In this document: one piece after another, positions 1 through 6,329 of the stretch
How positions within the stretch are numbered: the first letter of the stretch is position 1
How the letters are laid out: the number at the start of each line of letters is the position of its first letter
Origin: an uncultured bacterium
GTDB taxonomy: Bacteria > Bacteroidota > Bacteroidia > Chitinophagales > CAIOSU01
Length of the DNA: 8,509 nucleotides
NCBI GenBank assembly: GCA_903861055.1
Contig: CAIOSU010000123.1
Coordinates: forward strand, 1-8,509
Reading direction: 5' to 3'
Made by a program: the position numbers and the translations under genes
The notes under the pieces: generated by a model
The model's input: only the letters and a program-made list of their open reading frames with translations
Databases searched by the model: none
What the model was told of the DNA's origin: nothing

Positions 1-738
1 ATGAACGACCGCATTGGGTTGGGCATATCGTTGGGCAGCGACAATATTGGCGTAACCAACATGACGAATGTAACCTTGAGCTACGCATATCGTTTGCCAG
101 TAGGTAAAAAGGCTTTCTGGAAAGGTAAACTCTCCTTTGGTTTGAATGCCCAGTTTAACAACTACCGCCAACGTTGGAGCGAGATAACCTCAACCACTGG
201 CGGCGACCCGAGCTTTTCTCAAAACTCACAAAATATTTTCAGCCCTAACTTTGGTGCTGGTGTTTACTATTATACCGATAAGTTCTACTTGGGAGCCTCT
301 ATCCCGCACATGTTGAACACTAGCTTGTCTGACAATGTAAAACTTTCAGGTACTAATAATCTGGTGGCCCGTACCTCACGCCACTATTTCTTTACGGTAG
401 GTGCCATTGTTAAGTTGAACGAAAACTTGAAATTGCGTCCGTCTATTTTGTTTAAATACGTTGAAAATACGCCATTCCAAGCCGATTACAACGTAAGCTT
501 GTTAATCAAAGAATCGCTTTGGCTTGGTGCTTCGTTCCGCTCATCGTTCCAGCAGCCTGCTGCTGTGTTGGGCATGATTGAGTACATGTTCGTTAAAGGT
601 CTTCGTTTGGGCTATGCCTACGATTATACCTTGAGCGGCATCGGTGCATACCAGAGCGGCTCTCACGAGATCATGTTGAGCTATGAGTTCGGCAAAAAAG
701 ATAAGTATCTTAGCCCACGCCGCATGAGCTACTTCTAA
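1..738 (+). CDS. PorP/SprF-family outer-membrane protein, 5'-truncated by window edge
   Basis: The reading frame is open from base 1 to the TAA at 736-738 (245 residues). It matches my knowledge of the PorP/SprF family, outer-membrane proteins associated with the type IX secretion system and gliding of Bacteroidota. Family-like stretches are NDRIGLGISLGSDNIG near the start, the alternating hydrophobic strands of a beta-barrel, FSPNFGAGVYYYTDKFYLGAS at about 80-100, and a barrel-closing end LGYAYDYTLSGIG...HEIMLSYEF. Family members are usually over 300 residues and begin with a signal peptide followed by a QYxQYMFN-like segment. Neither is present here, so roughly the first 70-100 residues probably lie upstream and the ATG at base 1 is an internal methionine. 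Many Bacteroidota carry numerous paralogues, often beside large adhesin genes, so a direct role in the core secretion machine cannot be claimed. No partner gene is visible. A terminator follows 22 bases after the stop. Confidence 0.85.
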   Translation: MNDRIGLGISLGSDNIGVTNMTNVTLSYAYRLPVGKKAFWKGKLSFGLNAQFNNYRQRWSEITSTTGGDPSFSQNSQNIFSPNFGAGVYYYTDKFYLGASIPHMLNTSLSDNVKLSGTNNLVARTSRHYFFTVGAIVKLNENLKLRPSILFKYVENTPFQADYNVSLLIKESLWLGASFRSSFQQPAAVLGMIEYMFVKGLRLGYAYDYTLSGIGAYQSGSHEIMLSYEFGKKDKYLSPRRMSYF

Positions 739-759
739 AAAGAAGTTAAAGGTCTGCTA

Positions 760-798
760 CAAAGCCTTGCCCTAATCCGGCAGGGCTTTGGTATTTTT
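760..798 (+). terminator. Intrinsic terminator of the PorP/SprF-like gene
   Basis: Bases 760-771 (CAAAGCCTTGCC) pair with 779-790 (GGCAGGGCTTTG) to give a 12-bp stem with one G-U pair and a 7-base loop. The stem is followed by GTATTTTTAA. It starts 22 bases after the stop codon and is on the correct strand to end that transcript. Confidence 0.85.
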
Positions 799-811
799 AA
801 AATAAAAGGGG

Positions 812-1060
812 ATGAAAAGAGTTATTGATAGCAATTACGTGCTATTTATGTTTGTGGGCCTTCATGCACAAGAGGATAAAGCTTTTACAGTAAGTACTTA
901 TTCAAGAAAGGTTAAAGGCACAATGGGGTTGGAATATAAAGTTGGGCTAATGAAGGTAAACCTAGGAGAATAGGAAAGATAACAGATGAAATTGGCATTA
1001 TTGACCCTTCCTCTAAAACCCAACAAGCACTATGTATCAAGGTTAAAGCGAAGCAGTTCT
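812..1060 (+). pseudogene. Possible frameshifted remnant of a small exported protein gene
   Basis: No single long frame exists, but coding-like peptide passes from frame to frame. ATG at 812 opens MKR. The next frame (from 816) reads KELLIAITCYLCLWAFM, a good signal-peptide core. The first frame then resumes with HAQEDKAFTVSTYSRKVKG and KVG, where AQ is a typical Bacteroidota signal-peptidase site. From about 943 the third frame reads WANEGKPRRIGKITDEIG, then IIDPSSKTQQALCIKVKAK. Joined, this gives signal peptide, cleavage site and about 70 mature residues, needing about three small indels, the first next to an AAAA run. Strictly, the frame from 812 stops at 973 (53 codons) and the third frame runs on to 1125 into the terminator of the opposite gene, so the original 3' end is lost. 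I do not recognise the family. The alternative is chance reading in a non-coding gap. The gap lies between two terminators facing each other. Confidence 0.4.
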
Positions 1061-1064
1061 CCCG

Positions 1065-1104
1065 CAAAAAAATATCCCGCAGCGCCTCCTCAAGCACTGC
1101 GGGA
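1065..1104 (-). terminator. Intrinsic terminator of the sorting-domain protein gene
   Basis: Bases 1075-1082 (TCCCGCAG) and 1097-1104 (CTGCGGGA) form a perfect 8-bp stem with a 14-base loop. Read on the minus strand, the stem is followed by ATATTTTTTTGC, a U-rich tract. It lies 26 bases past the stop codon of the 1130-4120 gene. Confidence 0.75.
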
Positions 1105-1129
1105 CCCATGAAAAAAACGGTTTAAAATC

Positions 1130-4120
1130 TTATTGCTTAAAGGTCTTTACCTTAAAGCTTTGGTTAGCTCCAGACAATTGCAGTACATATACTCCACCTG
1201 GCAACTGAGCGTTAATTTGATTTAAACTATTGCTCGTTAACCCACTTTCCATTATCATTTTACCACCCAAATCAAACAACTGCATCGTTGGGTTTTCCAT
1301 TACCGAACCCGTTAAGTCAATCATCAAATCTGATTGGTTCCAATAGGCTTTGATGATACCTTGAACTGCTTCGTTGATGCCAACGAAAGGCGTTACTATA
1401 ACCACCATCTCAGGCGAAGTAAGCGTATCGTTCCATTGGTTTACCGACTTTACAACCACATACTTAACACCGGTATTGGCAAAGTTAGGCGTGTAAGTAT
1501 TGCCTGTTTCGGCTGGGCTGAAAGCGCCATAGCCAAAGCCTGATGTACCAGAGGTTAACCATTGGCGCGTTGCGGGATGCGTTTCGTTAATGGTAACAAT
1601 AGTACCACTAACATTCTGCACAATCCTTTGGGTGTCTAATGGCGTTACAGCAATCTCAAATGGAATTACTTCAAGGTCGGTGCCGTTATCAGTGCCTACT
1701 GCCACTGGGGTGGTTGATACTACACGAATGCGGTAACCAGTACCTGCAAGGGTATTGCTAGGTATAACAGCATTGATACTGGACCCGGGTGATGTGCCAA
1801 TTACTACTGGGTTAGTAAAGTCTCCATTAGCGTCTGAAAGCTCAGCACTAAGTAAGTTGCTGCCACCAAACACAATGTCGCTAGTATAATCAATAGTTAC
1901 TTGTACATTGCTGCTAGGCGAAACCAAGAACGGTGAACCGGTGACGGTTGAGGTAGATAAGTTAGTACCGTTTACAACGGTTACCTCTACTTCGTTGCTG
2001 GTAGTTAGATCGCTATATTGGTTTTGCGAAGTAGCTACTACATAGTAAGTGCCAATGACACTAAAGGCCGGCAAATAACTAACACCCGTTTGTGGCGGGC
2101 TAAAGCTTTGGTATGGGCCACCGCTTACGGCAGCGTACTTCCATTCGCGGCTACCAGTTTGGCTTTCGGTAACAGTAAGGGCTGTGCCTGCGCTGCCGAC
2201 AGTATAGCTTTGAGCGGAAGCAGGGGTAATGCTGTTGTTAAATTGGTCGATCAACAAATTTGAACCATTGTTACTGCCGTTTACCGCGGGGTTGCTAGCC
2301 ACTACACGTATGCGGTAGCCAGTGCCTGCTGGTGTTGAGGATGGTATGGTAGCGTTGATGCTGCCACTGCCTGTGCCAGTAGCAGTGCCAATATTAGTTG
2401 CATTGGCAAAGCTGCCGTTTGCATCAGAAAGTTGTGCCGTAAAGGTGTTTCCACCGGCAAAGGTGCTGGTGGTAGTAAAAGGTACCGTAAACAATGCTGC
2501 TGGTGCCGATGGGCTAAAATAGAACGCACTTGGGTTGATAGTGCCTGTTAGCAAGTTAACTGTGCTTACTGATATTTCTACTTCGTTGCTGGTTACAGTG
2601 GTTCCATTAATTACACTTTGGGCCACAACATAGTAGGTGCCACCGCTATTAAACAAAGGTGCATAGGTAGTGCCCGTTTCGGCAGGAGTAAATGCCGTAT
2701 AGGGGCCTCCAGGTGCGGTTGCATATTTCCATTCGCGGCTGGTGCCGGTTGGTGTTTCGGTTACGGTAAGCAAGTTGCCAGTGCCACCTACCAATAAGCT
2801 TTGGCTTGATGATGGTGCAATGCTATTGCCTACAACCGTTACCACCACTTCGTTCGATTTGGCAACAAACCCGCCAGCGTATGTTGATTGGGCAATAACA
2901 TAATAAATGCCAGCATTGGCAAATTGTGGGGCAAAGGTAGTGTTGTTAGCAGCTGGGCTAAAAGCAGTATATGGCCCGCCGCTTACGGTTGCAAAACGCC
3001 ACTCCCTTGAGCTTGCTGCTGGAGTTTCGGTTACGGTAAGTAAGTTGCCTGCTACGTTTGCGGCGAGGGTTTGAGGTGTTGCTGGGGTAACAGCAGTGTT
3101 TACCAAGTTAATAGTAATGTTGCTACCATTATCGTTGGCAGTTAATACAGGGCTGCTCGATACTACCCTGATGCGGTATCCTGTGCCTGTAGGCGTATTT
3201 GCTGGGATAGTAGCAGCAATAGTGCTCGATGTGCCACTAGTTACAGAACCGATGGTTACAGGGCTTGCAAATGAGCCGCTGGCATTTGATAGCTGTGCGG
3301 TGAAAGTATTACCTCCACTAAAGCTACCTGCAGCGGTAAATGGCACACTTACGCTAGCACCAGTAGTGCCCGAAACATAATATGGGCCAGTAGCTATGGT
3401 GCCTGTGGTAAGGGCAGGGTTGTAAATTACCTCAAGGTCATCAACCCAAAGGGCGTTGTTGTTGTTAGCACCCGTGTTCAACACCCCTAATAAATACGCT
3501 GGCGTAGTGCCATTAACGTAAACAAATGGCACCGAAAACCTCGTCCAGGTTGAAGTGTTTGAGGTTGAAGTTGTAAAAATAGCACGCGCAACAACGTTAG
3601 GGGTAGTATTTCCTTGGAAGGTACCACTTTCTGGCAAAGCACCGTCGCTTGTATGCAGGTTAAGTTGGATAGTACCTGGGTTGCTGCCTGCAGAAGTATA
3701 TTTGTACCAACCTACTAAACTATCAGGTCTGCCAGTGAATGGTGTATTATACAAACTGTTGTTAGTAACAGTTCCTGCATAACCATTGGCGGCATTAAAA
3801 TCAGGGGCTTGCACCCTACCAGTAGTCGCAATACCGTTTACCGTAACACCAAAAAAGGTGGTCGCTAAAATTTTCAAGCAATAAGAGCCACTGTGCGCAT
3901 TGCCATCGCGAGTGCAGGTAACAGGAGCAGATGATGCGTTGCCGCCTCCACTTTTGTTAGAGTTCCAGTTAGCTGGTTCATCCGTTCCGGCAGTAGTGTT
4001 ACTGCTCAAATTGGTCCAGGTTTCGAAAGTGCCATTGGGCACAGTAGTTTGCGCACTTAGAGTAAGGCTGCCCAACAACACGGTTAGGCAAAGTAAAATG
4101 GTATAGATATTCAGGTTCAT
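1130..4120 (-). CDS. Secreted multi-domain repeat protein with type IX secretion type A sorting domain
   Basis: This is a complete 996-residue protein. Residues 1-23 form a signal peptide (hydrophobic YTILLCLTVLLGSLTL, likely cut in LSA|Q). Residues about 24-235 look like a jelly-roll, carbohydrate-binding-like domain: NGTFETWTN near the start and the closing WVDDLEVIY strand typical of such Bacteroidota modules. Two kinds of Ig-like repeat then alternate. Type A (about 238-338, 525-626, 721-820) contains FTAQLS-A-GSF and GTGYRIRVV. Type B (about 341-430, 433-520, 628-716, 821-910) contains TVTE, REW, GGPY and YYVVA-S. Residues about 913-996 form the C-terminal sorting domain, with MQLFDLGGKMI and LPGGVYVLQL followed by a basic tail (FKVKTFKQ). 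Such tails direct export by type IX secretion and are normally removed, with the mature protein released or anchored at the surface. Serine, threonine, glycine and asparagine are abundant and no catalytic motif is visible, so adhesion or glycan binding is the likely role, but this is inference. It is probably monocistronic, with its own promoter and terminator. Confidence 0.88.
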   Translation of the reverse strand: MNLNIYTILLCLTVLLGSLTLSAQTTVPNGTFETWTNLSSNTTAGTDEPANWNSNKSGGGNASSAPVTCTRDGNAHSGSYCLKILATTFFGVTVNGIATTGRVQAPDFNAANGYAGTVTNNSLYNTPFTGRPDSLVGWYKYTSAGSNPGTIQLNLHTSDGALPESGTFQGNTTPNVVARAIFTTSTSNTSTWTRFSVPFVYVNGTTPAYLLGVLNTGANNNNALWVDDLEVIYNPALTTGTIATGPYYVSGTTGASVSVPFTAAGSFSGGNTFTAQLSNASGSFASPVTIGSVTSGTSSTIAATIPANTPTGTGYRIRVVSSSPVLTANDNGSNITINLVNTAVTPATPQTLAANVAGNLLTVTETPAASSREWRFATVSGGPYTAFSPAANNTTFAPQFANAGIYYVIAQSTYAGGFVAKSNEVVVTVVGNSIAPSSSQSLLVGGTGNLLTVTETPTGTSREWKYATAPGGPYTAFTPAETGTTYAPLFNSGGTYYVVAQSVINGTTVTSNEVEISVSTVNLLTGTINPSAFYFSPSAPAALFTVPFTTTSTFAGGNTFTAQLSDANGSFANATNIGTATGTGSGSINATIPSSTPAGTGYRIRVVASNPAVNGSNNGSNLLIDQFNNSITPASAQSYTVGSAGTALTVTESQTGSREWKYAAVSGGPYQSFSPPQTGVSYLPAFSVIGTYYVVATSQNQYSDLTTSNEVEVTVVNGTNLSTSTVTGSPFLVSPSSNVQVTIDYTSDIVFGGSNLLSAELSDANGDFTNPVVIGTSPGSSINAVIPSNTLAGTGYRIRVVSTTPVAVGTDNGTDLEVIPFEIAVTPLDTQRIVQNVSGTIVTINETHPATRQWLTSGTSGFGYGAFSPAETGNTYTPNFANTGVKYVVVKSVNQWNDTLTSPEMVVIVTPFVGINEAVQGIIKAYWNQSDLMIDLTGSVMENPTMQLFDLGGKMIMESGLTSNSLNQINAQLPGGVYVLQLSGANQSFKVKTFKQ
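1391..3409 (-). repeat. Array of seven Ig-like coding repeats, order A-B-B-A-B-A-B
   Basis: The repeats lie within the large secreted protein. In translation order they map to about 3409-3107 (A1), 3100-2831 (B1), 2824-2561 (B2), 2548-2243 (A2), 2239-1973 (B3), 1960-1661 (A3) and 1660-1391 (B4). A units share the phrase TGTGYRIRVV or AGTGYRIRVV. B units share a TVTE...REW...GGPY...YYVVA pattern. B4 is the most diverged: its segment reads RQWLTSGTSGFGYGAF, with no GGPY. Boundaries are by eye, accurate to a few residues. Confidence 0.8.
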
Positions 4121-4437
4121 ATAATAGCGTAATTTCAGTGTGCAAATCTTAAAACAATTTCAACGATTACCAAATAGCACCTGTCCGAATAAAATTAACT
4201 GCACCCCTTTTTATTGTAAATGTTAGTGTTAGCCTTGGACGTACGCCGGTAAAAATAATTTACAGTTTTTAATATATTTTCCTATTGGTTGGGTAGGTAA
4301 TTGGGGTATTGGCTGGCATTAATTGCAATCTGGCTTAGGTATGTAATAATGTGATATGCTTAATTATAAAATTCAATTCTCAAAAAACAATTATAGCTAT
4401 CTTGTTGTTATCCAAATCATAAACTAAACCCAAAACT
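4121..4437. other. Divergent intergenic region between the secreted-protein gene and the rhodopsin gene
   Basis: This AT-rich gap of 317 bases must hold the start signals of both flanking genes. The minus-strand promoter is listed separately. For the rhodopsin no strong TTTG/TAnnTTTG pair is visible on the plus strand. The nearest candidates are TAGCCTTG at 4230-4237 (one mismatch to TAnnTTTG, no well-spaced TTTG upstream) and a generic TTGCAA (4323-4328) with TAATAAT (4344-4350). Both are weak. A short inverted repeat, GTAAA-N5-TTTAC, sits at 4249-4263 and could be an operator or chance. The last 20 bases before the rhodopsin ATG are A/C-rich with no Shine-Dalgarno sequence, as is usual in this phylum. 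I see no RNA gene or ORF. Confidence 0.5.
4143..4174 (-). promoter_or_regulatory. Candidate Bacteroidota-type promoter of the sorting-domain protein gene
   Basis: On the minus strand TTTG (4174-4171) is followed, after 19 bases, by TAAGATTTG (4151-4143). This resembles the Bacteroidota primary-sigma consensus of a TTTG at -33 and TAnnTTTG at -7, except that the -7 box has three rather than two bases between TA and TTTG. Transcription would begin near 4136-4138, giving a leader of about 16-18 bases. The match is by eye. Confidence 0.4.
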
Positions 4438-5202
4438 ATGTTAACACTAACAATTACGAATGCCTCTGAAATTTTCAGCGGCCCATTTAACCTTACGCAG
4501 GCTATTGCTTTTACCTTTTTTGTGGGGTCTATGGCAATGATGGCTGCAACTGCTTTTTTTTGGCTTGAAATGCGAAACGTTGATGCTAAATGGCGAACGT
4601 CCATGATGGTGTCAGGTTTGATTACCTTTATTGCCGCGGTGCATTACTTTTACATGCGTGATTACTTCGTAAGCACAGGAGAATCACCAACATTTTTCAG
4701 GTATGTAGATTGGCTACTTACAGTGCCCCTAATGTGCGTTGAGTTTTATTTAATAACCAAAAAGGTAGGTGGTAAAATATCGACGATGTGGAAGTTGATT
4801 GCAGCTTCTGTATTTATGTTGGTAACAGGCTACATTGGTGAGGCTATTTATGGTGGCCAAACGCAATCTTGGATCTGGGGTGGTATCTCAGGACTTGGCC
4901 ATTTTTACATTATTTATCTAGTGTGGGCTGGCGAAGTTGCACAGTTGGCCAAAAACGCTGGAGGTGCCGTGTTGAAAGCCAATAAAGCTCTTGCATGGTT
5001 TGTTTTAGCTGGTTGGGCCATTTATCCGCTAGGATATATATTGGGAACCCAAGGTGGATTTATCGGAATTAACTTTGGCGTTGATGCTGGTTTTATGGAT
5101 GTAATCTATAACATTGGTGATGCGGTAAACAAGATTGGCTTCGGCTTGGTAATATATACCTTAGCAGTAAGCGATACTAAGGAGTTGAACGCTGCTAAGT
5201 AA
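4438..5202 (+). CDS. Proteorhodopsin, light-driven outward proton pump
   Basis: This 254-residue protein has seven hydrophobic helices at about 19-43, 54-74, 85-107, 117-138, 145-168, 184-206 and 214-245, the normal size for a microbial rhodopsin. Retinal binds as a Schiff base to K232 in helix G (GDAVNKIGFG), with counter-ion partner D228. Helix C reads RYVDWLLTVPLMCVEFYLI: D91 is the proton acceptor, T95 the middle position and E102 the proton donor. This DTE set marks an outward proton pump. H69 corresponds to the proteorhodopsin histidine that pairs with the acceptor Asp, and R88 to the helix-C arginine. M99 occupies the spectral-tuning site (Leu or Met green, Gln blue), so green absorption is expected. 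Helix E has G148 where bacteriorhodopsin has Trp138, the position left open for a carotenoid antenna in xanthorhodopsin. The protein acts in the inner membrane and would feed ATP synthesis or transport. Start chosen at 4438: A/C-rich leader, short hydrophilic N-terminus, no signal peptide. Retinal synthesis is encoded directly downstream. Confidence 0.95.
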   Translation: MLTLTITNASEIFSGPFNLTQAIAFTFFVGSMAMMAATAFFWLEMRNVDAKWRTSMMVSGLITFIAAVHYFYMRDYFVSTGESPTFFRYVDWLLTVPLMCVEFYLITKKVGGKISTMWKLIAASVFMLVTGYIGEAIYGGQTQSWIWGGISGLGHFYIIYLVWAGEVAQLAKNAGGAVLKANKALAWFVLAGWAIYPLGYILGTQGGFIGINFGVDAGFMDVIYNIGDAVNKIGFGLVIYTLAVSDTKELNAAK

Positions 5203-5219
5203 AGAACCTTAACAAAAAC

Positions 5220-5260
5220 TGAGGGGAGTAAAAAGCAGTTTTTACTCCCCTTATTTTTTA
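5220..5260 (+). terminator. Strong hairpin with U-tract between rhodopsin and blh (terminator or attenuator)
   Basis: Bases 5223-5234 (GGGGAGTAAAAA) pair perfectly with 5239-5250 (TTTTTACTCCCC) around a GCAG loop. A5222-T5251 and two weaker pairs lengthen the stem. TTATTTTTTA follows immediately. It starts 18 bases after the rhodopsin stop and ends 10 bases before the blh start. A stable 3' end would protect rhodopsin mRNA and reduce, but need not abolish, transcription into blh. Confidence 0.85.
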
Positions 5261-5269
5261 TACCTGCCG

Positions 5270-6166
5270 ATGAGAACACTAGTAACCATAATATCTGTCG
5301 CTTTCATGTTGTATGCTTCGGTAGGTGGCAGCTTTCATTTCGTTTTTGAATATTCACTCGCATTGGTGCTAATTGGTTTTGTCGGTATCTCGCACGGTGC
5401 GGTCGATCATATACTAGCCGCTGAAGTTTTAAAATTATTACCCAACAAAAAGCTATATCTGTTTCTTATTGGCTACCTAAGTATCGTTGCACTTTATATT
5501 GCCGCTTGGTTTGTTTCACCTTTTTTGAGTTTCGTATTATTCCTTCTCTATTCAGCCTATCATTTTGGCCAAGCGGATACAGAAATTATCACAAGAGACC
5601 TATCTTCTAAATTTATTTTATTAGTGCGGTACAATTATGGTCTCATTATTATATCCGCATTAATGATTTCCAACACTGCTTATCTCCAAAACATTTTTCC
5701 TGATTGGTTTAACCAAAGTATACATCTGGCAGATACCATAAAGTATTCTTATTACGTATTCTATTCGGCTATAGCAATACAGGTTGTTATCTCAATTGTG
5801 ATGATTGCGAAAAAATTAGTCGAGCTCACGAAGTTGTTAGTTTTCAGCGCTCAGCTAATATTAATTTTGTTTGTTTTTAATGTTTTACCTCCTCTTATAG
5901 CTTTCTCCATCTACTTTGGCTTGTGGCATGCCTTGTTGATTTTGCAAAAAGAATACCAAGCCTTTGCAACAGTAAAGCTAATTTCTAGCGTAAGAGCTTT
6001 TGTAGCATTGCTGGCTCCATTTACCCTATTGAGTATACTTGGCATTGCCGCTGTAATCTATTTTAGCGGTGCAAATGCAAATATTGCGGTGTTAGTTGCT
6101 ATTTCTGCATTGGCGTTTCCGCACACTTTGCTTATGGATAAAATGTATAGCCAGAAAACTGGCTAA
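5270..6166 (+). CDS. blh: Brp/Blh-family beta-carotene 15,15'-dioxygenase (retinal synthesis)
   Basis: This 298-residue membrane protein cleaves beta-carotene in the middle to give two retinals, the chromophore of the adjacent rhodopsin. Family hallmarks are visible: GISHGAVDH at 39-47 (H42, D46, H47), SAYHFGQAD at 95-103 (H98), FGLWHALL at 216-223 (H220) and FPHTLLMDKMY at 283-293 (H285). Conserved histidines of this kind are thought to bind the catalytic iron. About eight or more hydrophobic segments run through the protein, consistent with an integral inner-membrane enzyme taking its lipid substrate from the bilayer. Length is near the usual 280-330. The start at 5270 is chosen because the frame opens there, with a plausible first helix, only 10 bases after the U-tract of the hairpin. 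There is no Shine-Dalgarno sequence. No convincing private promoter is visible, so expression may depend on read-through from the rhodopsin transcript. The stop codon lies inside a second terminator hairpin. Confidence 0.92.
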   Translation: MRTLVTIISVAFMLYASVGGSFHFVFEYSLALVLIGFVGISHGAVDHILAAEVLKLLPNKKLYLFLIGYLSIVALYIAAWFVSPFLSFVLFLLYSAYHFGQADTEIITRDLSSKFILLVRYNYGLIIISALMISNTAYLQNIFPDWFNQSIHLADTIKYSYYVFYSAIAIQVVISIVMIAKKLVELTKLLVFSAQLILILFVFNVLPPLIAFSIYFGLWHALLILQKEYQAFATVKLISSVRAFVALLAPFTLLSILGIAAVIYFSGANANIAVLVAISALAFPHTLLMDKMYSQKTG

Positions 6167-6179
6167 GATGTTTTTTTTA
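6148..6179 (+). terminator. Intrinsic terminator overlapping the blh stop codon
   Basis: TAGCCAG (6148-6154) pairs with CTGGCTA (6159-6165) around an AAAA loop. Bases AGATG follow, then eight T (6171-6178). The stem contains the last codons and most of the TAA of blh. The 5-base gap before the T-run is slightly long, so efficiency may be moderate. Confidence 0.6.
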
Positions 6180-6329
6180 GAGTTAGACACGCACTTTGGC
6201 GAAGCCAAGCAGCCATCCATTAAAACTACGACAAGGTTTAAAAACAATAATGCGTCTAGGCTAACTTTCGTGCTACATTAAATTCAATCCGTATCTGGCT
6301 AATTCTCTTGTATCACGGCTTTAGGCTAT
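6180..6329. other. Intergenic spacer after blh with no recognisable feature
   Basis: The 150 bases between the blh terminator and the possible ORF remnant have scattered stops in all frames. A short plus-strand frame from ATG 6168 (37 codons, ending at 6281) starts inside the terminator and has no family resemblance. I see no RNA gene, promoter or repeat here. Confidence 0.5.

Noticed and set aside
1..3. ATG at base 1 as the true start of the PorP/SprF-like gene
   Set aside because: The family normally has a signal peptide and about 70-100 more residues at the N-terminus. The match begins mid-domain, so the window edge simply coincides with an internal Met codon.
912..1109. 65-residue minus-strand ORF
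   Set aside because: It starts inside the terminator of the sorting-domain gene, and the opposite strand carries the more coherent remnant peptides.
2018..3782. Several plus-strand ORFs of 66-94 residues opposite the secreted repeat protein
   Set aside because: They are shadows of the repeat-coding strand. Similar ones recur because the A and B units recur, and none has a recognisable domain.
5070..5077. TAACTTTG, a perfect match to the Bacteroidota -7 box, inside the rhodopsin gene as a blh promoter
   Set aside because: No TTTG or TTG lies at the proper distance upstream (nearest is 26 bases away), and any transcript would still cross the hairpin before blh. An 8-base motif with two free positions is common by chance.
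4438..5202. Sodium-pumping or chloride-pumping rhodopsin, or sensory rhodopsin
   Set aside because: Helix C has D-T-E rather than NDQ or NTQ, the carboxylate donor E102 is present, and there is no transducer gene nearby.
6096..6281. 61-residue plus-strand ORF
   Set aside because: It overlaps the blh end out of frame and crosses the terminator. Its composition is not protein-like in the overlap.
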